Source: Daucus carota subsp. sativus
Taxonomy: Eukaryota; Streptophyta; Magnoliopsida; Apiales; Apiaceae
DNA length: 64,000 nt
NCBI RefSeq assembly: GCF_001625215.2
Contig: NC_030385.2
Coordinates: 39,271,598 to 39,335,597 of the forward strand
Direction of reading: 5' to 3'
The notes below the pieces were generated by a model. That model was not told where the DNA came from, did no database searches, and was given only the letters and a program-made list of their open reading frames with translations. The translations under genes and the position numbers were made by a program. Below are positions 24,886 to 36,179 of this stretch, piece after piece (position 1 is the first letter of the stretch; every line of letters starts with the position of its first letter).

Positions 24886-26328
24886 TCAATCACATAGAGG
24901 TTCTTTGACCAGGAGATCCAATTTCTGTTGAAGAAATTTAAGAACATCTTCTCTCTGTTCCTTTATAAGCAGTTGCCTTAATTTCTTGAATGTCATCCTT
25001 GACGGTCGAATTCCTTTCTCTATCATCTCTTCCATTAAGACACAAGCCCGCTCAGCATTAGCCTTATCACAATATCCGTCAATAAGTGCACAGAACGTGT
25101 GCATGCTTGGAAGAAATCCTTTCTTTTTCATATACCTCCACACATTTTGAGCCATTTCAAGCTCATTTTTGTCACAGAACATTTTTATCATCAATGTATT
25201 TGTGTCTGAATCTGGATCACAAATCTTGATCATTCTACGGAAGACCTTATAAGCTTCATCAGTCTCTTCACGGTCAATCAAGCTGCTTAATATAATATTG
25301 AAAGTCCTTGAATTTGGGATCACTCCCTTATATTCCATTTCGTCCAAAATCCTGTACACATTCTGAAGCTTGTTTACCTTGCAAAAAGCACCAATAAATG
25401 CATTGTATACAGCCACATCAGGACTGATGCCATTCTTTTCCATTTGAAAGAATGCATCAATAGCATCTTCAATCCGATTTTCTACCCCATAAGTATGAAT
25501 TAACACACTATAGATGAACGATGTTGGCCTACATCCGTTGGAGTCCATTTCCTTGACAATTTTGATGGCTTCATCTACTCTTCCTCCCTTGCAAAGGATG
25601 TCAACCATGATTCCGTATGTCACAATATCAGGTTCACAACCCTCTTTGACCATTTCTCGATATATTTCCCTAGCCTTGGGAAGATTAGGGTCCCTTCCCC
25701 ACCCATCGAGTAAAATGCTGTAGGTTTTAGAATCAGGACTGAATCGTTCTTTCATGTTATCAAAGATCTCTTGAGCTTTCCTTGCATTTTTAGACTTGCA
25801 TAAGGCACTTAGCAGACCATTAAAAGCGGCTAAATTTGGATGAATTTTATATTTTTCCATAACATTGAAAGTGTAAACTGCCTCCTCCACCTTCTGGCAC
25901 CTGGCATACCTTCTCATGATTATACAAAATGTCTCAATATTTAGCATTCCCTTGCTACCCATACTATTCACGAGATCCCACATTATCTGATACTGTCTTA
26001 TCTTGGCCATAGACTCTATGATGGTATGGTAAGCTCTGACACTGTGTTCATAGTCACGTTGCCTCCCAGCCCATTCAAAGAATTGATGCGCTAGCATACC
26101 AGCATTTTCAAATTTAGTGAGAACCTTTTCAACTACATCTTGGGATATCCTTACCCCGCTTTGGTCAAGCGCAGCAGCAAGCCCTAATTTTGGACAAGAC
26201 ATCATAAGTTTGCATATCTTCTTTGTTGGATCGGATGGTCCTATAGCTGTCTTATTGGAGCTATAAAATCTAGCTGATGCCAATGCTCTGAAGCATGATT
26301 TTTTAAGACAACACACATTTCTGATCAT
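24886..26328 (-). CDS. P-class pentatricopeptide repeat protein, mitochondrial (At1g77360-like)
   Basis: RNA-binding helical-repeat protein, probably imported into mitochondria and acting on one or a few organellar transcripts. The intronless coding region gives 480 residues. I place the start at ATG 26328: the open frame extends nine codons upstream without another ATG, and 'tttcag' just before that looks like a 5' UTR intron acceptor. The N-terminus MIRNVCCLKKSCFRALASAR is basic, lacks acidic residues and ends RFYSS, typical of a mitochondrial presequence. From about residue 95 to 460, roughly ten 35-residue PPR motifs follow, such as VTYGIMVDILCKGGRVDEA and HTFCALIDGYCDKANAERA. There is no E, DYW or SMR tail. 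The C-terminus VKEPLCD resembles the ending I recall for Arabidopsis At1g77360. The RNA target is not known. Confidence 0.9.
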   Translation of the reverse strand: MIRNVCCLKKSCFRALASARFYSSNKTAIGPSDPTKKICKLMMSCPKLGLAAALDQSGVRISQDVVEKVLTKFENAGMLAHQFFEWAGRQRDYEHSVRAYHTIIESMAKIRQYQIMWDLVNSMGSKGMLNIETFCIIMRRYARCQKVEEAVYTFNVMEKYKIHPNLAAFNGLLSALCKSKNARKAQEIFDNMKERFSPDSKTYSILLDGWGRDPNLPKAREIYREMVKEGCEPDIVTYGIMVDILCKGGRVDEAIKIVKEMDSNGCRPTSFIYSVLIHTYGVENRIEDAIDAFFQMEKNGISPDVAVYNAFIGAFCKVNKLQNVYRILDEMEYKGVIPNSRTFNIILSSLIDREETDEAYKVFRRMIKICDPDSDTNTLMIKMFCDKNELEMAQNVWRYMKKKGFLPSMHTFCALIDGYCDKANAERACVLMEEMIEKGIRPSRMTFKKLRQLLIKEQREDVLKFLQQKLDLLVKEPLCD

Positions 26329-27470
26329 GGTGTCTATCCGGAAAACAAGTACCAAATATCTGAAACATTAAAAGAAATATAAGAGCAAATATATTGCCAA
26401 ACTAAAAATCATAAAGACGTAAACAAGTTAAGACTCCGGCTTGAAAAGTGGAAATGAACTTAAATCACGAATCATCCAACAAATTTAACGCAGCCTATAT
26501 AAATTTGTAGCACCTCAATCACGAAACCTTTCTCGGTATATAAGAACATTAAAATTATAAATGCCTCCATGGTCGACACCCGACATAATCTGCCAACAAG
26601 ACTTCACATCCATAATCAACCATCACTTAATCTGAGCTTAGAAAGTTTCTTCATGCCATAGAAATAAAATATGAGATATATATTACTCCTGTTTAAATGC
26701 TTAGTTGATCTTTCTAACAATGATAAACAAGAGTAAAGTCACTCGTTCAGACATTTCCTCAAACATCTAAAGAGCAAGAGATTTTCTCGTTGTAATGAAA
26801 CTTCACGAAATTGTGGTATGGATTGGACCAGAATGTCCGAGAGAGTAACAAAAACAAATGGAAATATAAAACAGTAGCTTACATTAGTGTTCTGTTCTCG
26901 AGTAATAACAGAGTAGTGCCACCCAGTTTCTAAACAGAGTCGTGGTTCAGTTTTAAACCGTTGTTTGGATCGCTAGGAAATGAAAATTGGAAATATTTAT
27001 ATTAATTTTGTATTTTAGTTAAGAACACGTTCAAGAAAATAAATATTATACATTTCATTACATTTGATTTGTTAAAACTAAATAAATAGATATTTATTTA
27101 ATTTATATATTTTATTAGTAATTTAACTCATGAAAAAAAAATTAAAATGTTTCCTGGTCTCAGCTCCATCCGATCCGATGGTTCTCATTTTGAAAAAAAT
27201 TCGATGTCAAATAAATCACCATTTCCCCATTCTATAAATAAACGCAGATAAAAAAGATCATCGCGATCTTGTAATTTGCTGCGAAATTTATTCCAATTTA
27301 AGTTTAGATCAGACTCGGTTGTGATATAATACTGATTCAATCCGAACTGCATCTTACGTATCAAACATATGGACAAGATCAAGCAAGCAGGCATGCATAT
27401 ATCCGAATTTCAAAGTACATGAACATAAATTACAAAGGAGAAAGAAAAGGAATGAACACACAGTCACACA
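26329..27470. other. PPR promoter and spacer to dirigent gene 3' end
   Basis: Holds the PPR leader with a probable 5' UTR intron (acceptor near 26360; donor not assigned) and then AT-rich sequence. The short minus-strand frame at 27185-27394 overlaps the expected dirigent 3' UTR and shows no family resemblance. Confidence 0.4.
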
Positions 27471-28458
27471 CTAATAAGCAAGATAGAGAGTAATCTCCAA
27501 CACAGTTTCCAATCCATCAGTGTTCCCATTATTAATCTGAGGATTAGCATCTGCAATATTCTTGATCGTGGCGTATCCCTTTGCATTCAAATACTTGCCA
27601 GTACCCCCCATGACCGCAATCTGAGACTGCGAAACTGCACTTCTGTGAACACCAAACAGACATAAACTGTCCTTATAACCACCGCTCTCGAACATAACAG
27701 TGAATGCCATTGTCTGGCTATTTCCATCTCCTGAACTCGTTACGTAGAATCCTTGTGCCTTCCCGACTAGGCCTGACCCGAGTTCGTGTCCCTCTGTTAG
27801 TTCATCATCGATGGCAGTGATAGTTCCGAACATGAGCTTCCTCAAGTCTGCTCCAGGTCCCTATCAATTAGCCAGATTTAAAAATTAAGAATGTTTAACG
27901 AATAAATCAATTAAGGTAAAAAAAATAAATTATTTAGAATAATTAAATATGTTAAACAGAATAATAATGACTTGCCTGAAATTGACCGCCATTGAAGAGG
28001 CCGGATCCGCCATTGTTGTTTTGGATGACGTTAGACGTGCTTCTGCCAAGGCCGGTGAGGAAGGGGATGTTATTGTTGTCCAAAAGTCCACTGTTGCCAC
28101 TGGTTGATGGAACGCCATTGTTAATAGCAAAGTTTGCACCATTAGGCTTTGCGAAAGGGACTTGACCGTTGAGGGCAGGGTTGTTGACAATTCCAGTGAC
28201 TGCTCGAGCAGAAGGATTCGTGCCCCCTAATATGTCGTGCATGAAAAATGTAAGCGGATGGTCATGGCCTATAGCTGCTCCGCCTGTTGCAGTGGTGGAC
28301 GCGGCCACAGGAGGTACAGTGGACTCAGTTTCGTCATTGGAACTTGTTTCTGCTTCAAGGATTCGGGCTGAGGTTGCAGAGGTGATTGTAATGGCCAGGA
28401 AAAAGAGGGACATGAAGCGCTTCAAGGGACGCGAAATGGAGTTCCTATGGGATGCCAT
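27471..28458 (-). CDS. ESB1-type dirigent protein
   Basis: Secreted dirigent protein of the long, disordered-N-terminus class that includes Arabidopsis ESB1/DIR10. Members organise lignin deposition in the Casparian strip by steering monolignol radical coupling in the cell wall. Two exons, 28458-27976 and 27860-27471, give 290 residues. Residues 1-31 form a signal peptide (core MSLFFLAITITSATSA). A Ser/Thr/Ala/Pro-rich stretch runs to ~60, then the class motif HDHPLTFFMHDILGGTNPSA (65-84), then a Gly/Asn-rich linker. The dirigent beta-barrel fills the second exon: KLMFGTITAIDDELTEGHEL, GKAQGFYVTSS, FGVHRSAVSQSQIAVMGGTG and a terminal LEITLYLAY. The 115-base intron appears to use a GC donor (CAG|GCAAGT), the known consensus of GC-AG introns. 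A TATA-like TATTTATA lies ~90 bases upstream. Orthology to ESB1 rather than its close paralogues is inferred partly from neighbours. Confidence 0.9.
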
Positions 28459-28548
28459 TGTACTAAAGAAGAAGAGAATTTTGTTTGGGGTCTGCAGAAG
28501 ATTTGTTCTCTGAGTAGTTATGATACAGGTTACTAAAACTTGGTGGTG

Positions 28549-28556
28549 TATAAATA
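28549..28556 (-). promoter_or_regulatory. TATA-like box of the dirigent gene
   Basis: On the minus strand TATTTATA, about 90 bases upstream of the dirigent start codon; spacing fits a short leader. The motif is nearly symmetric, so its orientation is supported only by context. Confidence 0.35.
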
Positions 28557-29512
28557 CTAGATTACGAGTCTAATTTCTAGTAGCCTGATCTGAGTACCTG
28601 AGAAGTACATTAACGGAGTTGATGAGATGGAGCAGGTTAGCATTCCACCTACTAGTGTTTTGGTTAGAGCTTGTAATATAAACAAGTCTTGATTTTGTAA
28701 CAAAAGCACTCGCTCACACAGATGCACTTGTATTCTTGCCTTGCCTAATACCATTAGAGCTGAAGATAGCCTATACTAATTTATAAATGACTGGAACCTT
28801 GAAGTCACCCAGAATGATAGACAATGAAAATGACCGGCAATTATCTTTGTTCATGCAACTAGAAACTATACCTCACATTTTTATTGCATCTGTTATACTT
28901 TTTTTAGTGAATACAGAGTCCGCCTAAAATTCTAGGAAAAGGCTGCTCGCCTTAGAGGTAAGAGGCTGCAGAATCGAGTCTTGGTTGAGGTGGTGATATT
29001 TTCTCAAATGATGTAGCAGTATGAGTAATTTTTAATGGGTGATGTTTATACATGGTGTAGTGCGTAGGTGTACATAATTTTGTACAAAACCCACCACATG
29101 CATTTTTTGAGATCTCTCTTGCAATTTTCTGAAACATAATTTTGACATTAAAATTTAAAAGATTTTATGTGAAATCTTACTTCATAAATTTAGGAAGCTG
29201 AATATACACTTCCTGTCTGCAATCCAGTTACGAGAACATACGGTCATTCATCAAATATCAAACCAACAAGTAATTTCGGTGAATCTCACCAGTCCTGCCT
29301 TGAGTTGCAAACTGTGTTCCCAAAACGGAAACTTTGGGAAAGATAAAAGAAAATTTATCATAAAATCCTAATATACTCGGCAATATCCAAAAACCACGGG
29401 AAGGAACTTTGTTCAGCAACATCCAGATTGAACATTATTTGGGAAATTAAAGACCTATACTACTTTATATTGTGATAAGATTTTCAGCTTATGGAGCAAC
29501 ATGAGCAGATCT
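28557..29512. other. Dirigent promoter region / cupin 3' flank, with possible SINE
   Basis: No gene. At about 28940-28990, 'gctcgccttagaggtaag' followed by 'ctgcagaatcgagtctt' resembles the pol III A and B boxes of plant tRNA-derived SINEs. I found no convincing target duplication or tail, so this is only a suggestion. Confidence 0.3.
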
Positions 29513-31827
29513 TCACTTTGGTGGAGGGAAGAAGATGGCATCAGCAGTCCTTTTAGAGCGAAACTGCTGCTCCACATCTGAACCCACATTGAAAGAGGCC
29601 TGGAGAACTTGAGGAGACAACGCCTTCCAAGCGCCGATGCTTCCAGCTAGATGGGTGAATACCGGACTGCAATAAGATAACGTGTCATTATAATTTGGAA
29701 GAAGACAAGGTAAATGGTGATAATCAAGGATGAACTAGGACTAAGCAATAACAGTCAATAACTTAAGGGTATTGAAAACCTACAAGCTACTACAGTACAT
29801 TGTAAATGGTGCTTACTTTGGAGTGGATATGATAGAAAACCATTCCAGGCCTTCAGGATCAGCAATCTTTGACACAACAAAAAACCTGGGCACAATGAAC
29901 AGATTACCAGCCTTGACAGTAGTTTCCAGGACACGTTTCCCATCTACACCAACAACCTGAGCACGGCCACTTCCTCGAACAATGTAGGTTACCTGATATG
30001 CCGAGTCGCATGAAAAACCAGGAGAGCACATTGCACTTCCATCTAGCCTGACAAGATCAGCTCCAAGGCCAACCTCACGAACCAAAGGCAAATTCTTGGT
30101 GTTCAAGACCACAACCCTTCCACCATTTTTGATATCAACATCTAACGGGGCTTCTAAACAGTTCAACACCAATCCATTTCGGTGTTTCTCACTGGGTTCA
30201 GTGATCTTAAACCCTGCATCAAGCTTGACAATTCCATTACCGGTTTGGTTTCCTACCAAGGTTTTCACAACACTTTCATCCAAATCCCATGCCCTGCCTA
30301 CGAATTCAGTTGAAAAGCCAGTGAAGATTCCATTAGACCCAGTCAAGAAAAAGTTTGTAAATGAACCAGTTTTGTGGGCTTTTGAAGTATCTCCCAAGAA
30401 GAGAACTACAAGCTGGGTGTCCTCTTTATTGTACCACCAAGTCACAACACCAAATGGGAGAGCAATGGAATCCCCTGTTTTGATAGGAATAACTTTCTCT
30501 TCTTTCTCCGGAAGAACAATTCCAGCAACTCCACTACCTAATTAATGATTAAACAGAACACATTAAAACATAAACTTTACAATTAATAATTGCTATCGAA
30601 TTTGGAATTTCATAACCTGAAAAAGTAAAATTCTTTCATGTCACTGTATCCAGTACCTCTTACGTGATACTTATATAATATGCTCACGGAAATTTATAGA
30701 CAAAATAGAGGTTAACAATTTGCAATAACATAATCTTAAGCTTCAAGGTAGACAAGTATAGGAAAGTAACAAGCAATTCATTAATCAAATATCTTCAACT
30801 GTCCATAATAAAGTCTGCCAAGAAAGAACATAAACTTTACACTTAATCAATCCATATTATTAAGAAATAAGCAAGTACTGATCCAATGATTTTCACACAA
30901 ATATCATTGATGCCCGAGACGTGAGACCAGACAGCATCTACTTCCTCTTCTCAATCATGGCAATAGGAATCAATAGTAAAAAACCATATATAATGAAGCT
31001 TACTTTTTCTAGAAACAAATCCACATAGGAATATTGCGAGAAAGCCAAAACCAATAAGCCTTAAGAAGGACCAATCTAAATAAACTAAACATAAAGAGTA
31101 GCATATTGCACATGAAACTTGATATCATACTTATAAATTCCAAACACTATATAGTCAACGACACAAATAGCTACTAATAGTAGAAAGATGATCGAAGAAA
31201 TGATTCATCCGTAACCGAGCAACTGACAAGATACTTACAAGTTACTAATATGAAGCATATAGACATATGTAACATAACTACATAAACAGGAAAACACGAT
31301 CAAAATACCAATACAAACAAATCTAATACATAAACCCTACAGCCATGACTTAAACCACCTGACATTCATCACAAACAAATCTAATACATAAACCCTACAG
31401 CCATGACTTAAACCACCTGACATTCATCATCATCATCAGCATCAAAATTAAACCCTACTAGTGATTAAGAATGAGTGTGAGAGAGGGAGAGAGCGGGACA
31501 TACATACAATACAATTGATTAAAAATGAGTGTGATAGAGGGGGAGGGGGAGAGGGAGAGGGGGAGAGAGAGAGAGTCGATACAAGCGATTAAAATTGTGT
31601 GTGTGTGAGAGAGAGGGAGAGATTATCATACCCTGAAGAACATAAGCAACCTTGGCAGAATCAGAATAACTAGGAAGAGCAAAGCCATTCTTGTTAAGAG
31701 AGAGCTTAGCAGCCCCAATATTGCCTTGTTTAAGCATAGGCAGATCATCAGGACACCAAGCAGAGTAGCTTCCACCATCACCCCCATAAACACTCTTAGC
31801 CAACTTGGGTGTCAAATCAATCTCCAT
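29513..31827 (-). CDS. Bicupin, 11S-globulin-like, cytosolic type
   Basis: Two-domain cupin of the 11S-globulin/glutelin superfamily, similar to the RmlC-like proteins I recall as At1g07750 and At2g28680. The enzymatic or storage role is unestablished. Three exons, 31827-31632, 30537-29817 and 29666-29513, join in frame to 356 residues. It begins MEIDLTPKLAKSVYGGDGGS with no signal peptide, unlike true seed globulins. The first cupin barrel spans about 40-150 (AAKLSLNKNGFALPSYSDSA, then ITPGDSIALPF-like IKTGDSIALPFGVVTWWYN). The second spans about 200-330 (LDGSAMCSPGFSCDSAYQVT, AGNLFIVPRFFVVSKIADPE). It ends DAIFFPPPK. The 1.1-kb first intron holds a perfect 58-base duplication and GA-rich sequence. 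A very similar inverted paralogue starts at 36180; its exons 2 and 3 have identical lengths (721 and 154). Confidence 0.92.
31313..31428. repeat. Perfect 58-bp tandem duplication in cupin intron
   Basis: Two adjacent copies (31313-31370, 31371-31428), each starting 'acaaacaaatctaatac' and ending 'ctgacattcatc'. By eye they are identical, implying very recent slippage or unequal exchange. They lie inside the first intron of the minus-strand cupin. Confidence 0.9.
31525..31625. repeat. GA-rich low-complexity tract
   Basis: Runs of GAG and GGGGA on plus (CT-rich on the transcribed minus-strand RNA), lying immediately downstream of the cupin exon 1 donor. Such CT-rich tracts are common in plant first introns. 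No other feature is seen. Confidence 0.7.
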
Positions 31828-34047
31828 CCTTTAATCAATCAATTATTAAAAGTCCTAACTTTTCCAAGAAAATGTGGTCTGTGAGGAATTAGAGGGTCAG
31901 GGGGGTTATGTATATATAGGTGCATACTGTTAAGTAAGGATAAATGACAGTGTTTGAAACTAATCCTGTTTACAGTGCAAATTTTATCTTCTGTTATTGT
32001 CATTCAGATTAGACTAACATATCCTGACAAAAAAGAAATTAGAATAATATATGTAAACGTGTTTTATTCCAACTAAAATATTCCACACTTGTTCTAATAT
32101 ATTTATTTTGCGATTATCGAAAAGGATAGATAAGAGGGGTTGGGTTTATCTGGACCCTGTTTTGTAGTTAAAGAAAGAAAAGCTGAAGTATTTGATGTTT
32201 GTTTGTTAACGGGTCATCCCATTTTGATGATCTTGTCTGTTAAGAATTTTTTTCTGATAATAGTCTTTCCTTTTCCAAAACAAAATTCATAAATAAAACA
32301 AATAATATTGATTTTTAGTTATAAAAAATGAAGACATAGTTGTATCTTAGTAATTAATATAATCAAAATAAATAATAATAATATCATATTTAATATTTTT
32401 GATATGTATCGAATTTGTAAAAGAAGAGAGTATATCATCCCTTAATTATGATTATGCTCTAAGCAATATATTACGTAAATAATAAAATGTTTTTTTTTGA
32501 TAATGAGAATGAATCTCAACAAAAATATCCGGCGATTCACCGTAATAATTCTTTCATTCAAGGAAGCTTATCATCTAACCATCGGATATGCAAGATGACC
32601 GGAGAAATTTAGATAATAAAATTTTAATATCCGAAAAGAAAAATCCGTCTTCTTCCAAGTATCCTGAAAATAAAAACAAAGGAAACAAGGAGAATATAAG
32701 TCTAAATATATATAACTGATTATATATATATTTTTAAAAAATAAAGGAGAATATATCCAATAACTAATAATAATTAACATCATGTGATTATCATTCAACT
32801 AGTGAAAGAGGAAATTAAGTAAAGTCTCAACCAAAGATGGATCTTTGGTGAGACACTAACGAAAAAGATAATATACCGAAAATATAATATAACAATTATT
32901 AACAAGCCAACAAAGTGGCACATAATTGCAGCCAACAAAGTGGCACATAAATGCCTCTTACAAGCCAAAAATATGTCATCAATCATGGCCACCCATAAAT
33001 GGTACAAAATTAGCCATCAATAGATGCACAATTAACGTACGAGCTCATTAAATGACAATCAAGACAATTTCAAAAAAATCAAATAATTTCCATATATACA
33101 AAAGAATCAACTTTAAAGTGATAAAGGAAATTTTAATTAAGAAAATTAAAATTTTTATATAAAATCTTTATAAAATTTAAGCAAAACATCAATCAATAAT
33201 GAAAATATACCAATTACTAAAAAGATTGATATCTAAATTTAAAATATATATAAAAATGAGTCAATCACTATTTAAGGAAACATCGCATAATACAAATTCC
33301 CTTTGTTACAACCAAAATTATTAAAACATTAAATGCAGACAATTAAAAACCGAAAATTAAATACAATTATACAAAATTGAAATCATAAATTATGCCATAA
33401 TCTTAGTCAAAAAGTTTACCGCCGTAAACCAATATCGCAAACCACCGTTAGACCACCATCATCTCGAAAAAACATGTTAACGCTAAATCAAAAACTTATA
33501 TTTGGTTGTGATCACATAGAATTCAATCTTATGCAAGCAATATCAAAATGCACAAGATCTATATTATGAATAACAATATTAAGATTAGATGCACATATCT
33601 AAATTATCAACGGATCATATAAACAAGTAAGATTGTGAATTAGAAAAAATACACTTTAATTTGTGGAGTATATTCACACAAAATGAGTCATTTTCAAATA
33701 TGATCCGTCCTTTAAAGATATCCTTGCATAAATCGGTGAGTAGATCGATATCCCAATATTTGAATCGGTTGAAAACGCAAATCAGATGGATCAGAATTCA
33801 GAATTGAAAGTATGAATAAAAAAGCAAAAGAAATCAAATCATGTTATATACATATTTTGGAAGAGAGATGCACAAATAAGAGAGCTCTACCTTCAAAGAT
33901 TATCTTCTGGAGATAACAGGGGACGGAGGAGGGAGGCGAAGAATACAGATTCTCACTGACAGATGTTTCTCAATCTAAGCTTCTCTAGTATTGGTTTTTC
34001 TCTTCAAAGAAAAAAAATATATTGATTTTACATTTTTCCTTACAGGC
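31828..34047. other. Gene-free spacer between inverted cupin paralogues (left part)
   Basis: The first few hundred bases must contain the promoter of the minus-strand cupin. The rest is AT-rich with no coding potential. The minus-strand frames at 32571-32798 and 32795-33007 are AT-rich translations without domain likeness. Confidence 0.45.
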
Positions 34048-34055
34048 GTTACAGC

Positions 34056-34378
34056 TAGAGATGCACAAAGGATCTGTTCGGGCCAGATCTAGACCGGGCC
34101 AAAAAATTTGGATTTTTTTGAAACCAGATCGGGCCGGATTTTTTAAAAATCGGGCCGGGTCGGGCTTTCCCAAAAATACTAGGTCTGGTTTAGTTATAAA
34201 AAGCCCAGATTTTTCAAAAATCCGGATTTTATCCGGATTTTTTTGAAAATACTAGGCCTGTTTTAGGCCCTCGGACCGAGCCGGGCCAGACCGGATTTTT
34301 TCCGGATCGTGTTTTTCAGATTTTTTTCCAGATCGGATCGGATCGAATTTCAGATTTCAGATTTTTTAAACATCTCTA
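34056..34378. mobile_element. hAT-type MITE with perfect 8-bp target duplication
   Basis: A 323-base element with inverted ends TAGAGATG, flanked by the perfect octamer GTTACAGC at 34048-34055 and 34379-34386. The interior is dominated by GGGCC, CCGGAT and GGATTTT motifs instead of the ACCGAA repeats of the other hAT MITEs in this window. There is no coding sequence. The open frames across it are repeat translations. Confidence 0.88.
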
Positions 34379-34386
34379 GTTACAGC

Positions 34387-36052
34387 TTGACGAGAAGAAA
34401 TTAACACGACACAACCGACCTAGAGCCAAAAACTTCAATAATAAAATGTTTGTTTAAAGCTATATTTAAATTTTTGAGTTATCATATATATACTCTCTTT
34501 ATTTCAGTTCAGATATTCCTTTTAGTGATTTCATACATATTAATAGATTATAAAAAAATACATATTTACTTATAATTTTTATATTCACTTACTTAAACTT
34601 AAAATCTTGCTTAAAATCATTGTAGGTGTAAAAATTGAATCCAATATATACATGATTACCCGATTAAGTGCATAAAAAAAATAGTATTGGTTGAATCTGA
34701 TTGATCGGTTAATTTGATTAAGACACATTTTTGTAGTTTTCCGATAATTATTTTATAATTTTTCCCATCAAGGATAAATTTGTCAGCTTTTAAATTTCAG
34801 GACTTTTTTGTTGGTTTGCAAACTACAGGGGCCGTTTTGTCAACATAGAAAATTCAGGGTTCGAATCATGAGCTGTGCAAAACTTGGGTGAAAATTTAGC
34901 ATTTTGGCCACAGTACATAAAATTCAGGGTTTAAATCATGAGCCATGCAAAACTTGGGTGAGCATTTTGCATTTTGGCCACCCGAATGTACTGTCTTCTG
35001 TTGAAGTACCCTTTTCCTGAGTGTCAGGCATCGGATTCAATGAATTATAAGGTTTGATTTGAGAGTGGGTTAGTGTCATTTTCAGCATTAGTTAGCAACC
35101 CGACTTTAACGTCCTGCTTTCGAGTTATAATTAGGGAGGAAACAAAATGAAAAGAAAGTAAAGTTATATAACTTTGTGCTCTCAAATTTTTTAAGAGGAA
35201 AGCAAGTGAAATTGGATGCAAATATAGCATACTTTCACTCCAAAAGTGGGATGAAAGTGAAAACACATTTGCTTTCATTTGCATTCACTTGTTTTCTTCC
35301 AAAAAAAACTCAGAAGCGGGCCTAACACTGGACAAATGGAGAACATTTTGTTAATTAGATTATCCGGAAGTGGAGGAACATCATGCATTTCATCGATTCA
35401 TGCAACAACTACACGTCTATACACTTCCAGCAATCAGAGCTGGACACTTAAATTCCTTCTTGTGCTATTATTCTTCGTTCTAATTATTTTAAGCCTGACT
35501 TGGTACTACATGTTATCATCTGCATGGAGCTTGTATCCTATTCCACCTTTAACTCTATAAAATTGGGATTTTGTTTAGTTGATGAAAACAAAACATTGAT
35601 ATGTACTAACTGTTAATTAATCAACTTTCTCAAAACTTAAAGTACTAGAAAGATCCTTAATTTCATTGACACCCAAACAATCTCCGATCCTTGATATACG
35701 AATGTTGTAGCATATAATCAGCTATTTTTTTCGCTAAGAAACATTAATCCTAAATATTTTATGTAAATATGATGCTAATAATCGATTGTATGCTAAACCG
35801 TGTTGATAAAAACTGCGGTGGACAGCGTAAGATATCTCTGGTAAGTTGTAACATATAATTAATATGTAATCTTGCAATTAATGCATACATATAACTCCCC
35901 GTTACATTAATATAATAAAGATATCTTATCTCTAGAATGATATCAGTATGAAATAGTATTCATCAAGTCATTAGTATATAGCCCTATTACCCTATAGGAT
36001 TGTGTTTTCCTTGTTTAAGGATTTTCTACTTGATATTGCACAGATATTGCAC
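34387..36052. other. Spacer upstream of the secreted cupin
   Basis: Contains a 70-base direct duplication (34851-34990). A plus-strand frame at 35339-35560 would encode a 73-residue peptide, starting MENILLIRLSGSG, with one strong hydrophobic helix (FLLVLLFFVLIILSLTW). I do not recognise it and it may be chance. Proximal promoter elements of the cupin at 36180 lie at the right end. Confidence 0.35.
34851..34990. repeat. Diverged 70-bp direct duplication
   Basis: Two adjacent copies starting 'aattcagggtt' at 34851 and 34921. They share 'gcaaaacttgggtga' and 'gcattttggccac' and differ at several positions. Non-coding. Confidence 0.8.
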
Positions 36053-36060
36053 TATAAAAG
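36053..36060 (+). promoter_or_regulatory. TATA box of the secreted cupin gene
   Basis: TATAAAAG at 36053-36060. It predicts transcription start near 36085, which makes ATG 36180 the first start codon in the mRNA. It also places the in-frame upstream ATG at 36000 outside the transcript. Confidence 0.6.
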
Positions 36061-36179
36061 GGGCCATTGTAAGTCATTGTTGTATTCCTTGTGCTAGGAA
36101 AATAATTATCTCCAGTTCTACACCTATTCATTTCAGTTTACACAATCCTGCCACTAATCACCAAGGCAAATTTTTCGAG

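Noticed and set aside
26329-26355. Nine extra codons at the PPR N-terminus
   Set aside because: That extension begins with TTG, not ATG, and overlaps a likely 5' UTR exon just after an intron acceptor. ATG 26328 starts a normal presequence.
28169-28513. Plus-strand frame of 114 codons
   Set aside because: Antisense to the dirigent signal-peptide exon; no domain and no splice support.
28930-28990. tRNA gene
   Set aside because: Only box-like motifs are present; no cloverleaf could be drawn. At best a SINE head.
36000-36179. Upstream in-frame ATG that would lengthen the secreted cupin by 60 residues
   Set aside because: The TATA box at 36053 lies downstream of this ATG, and the added residues look non-conserved.
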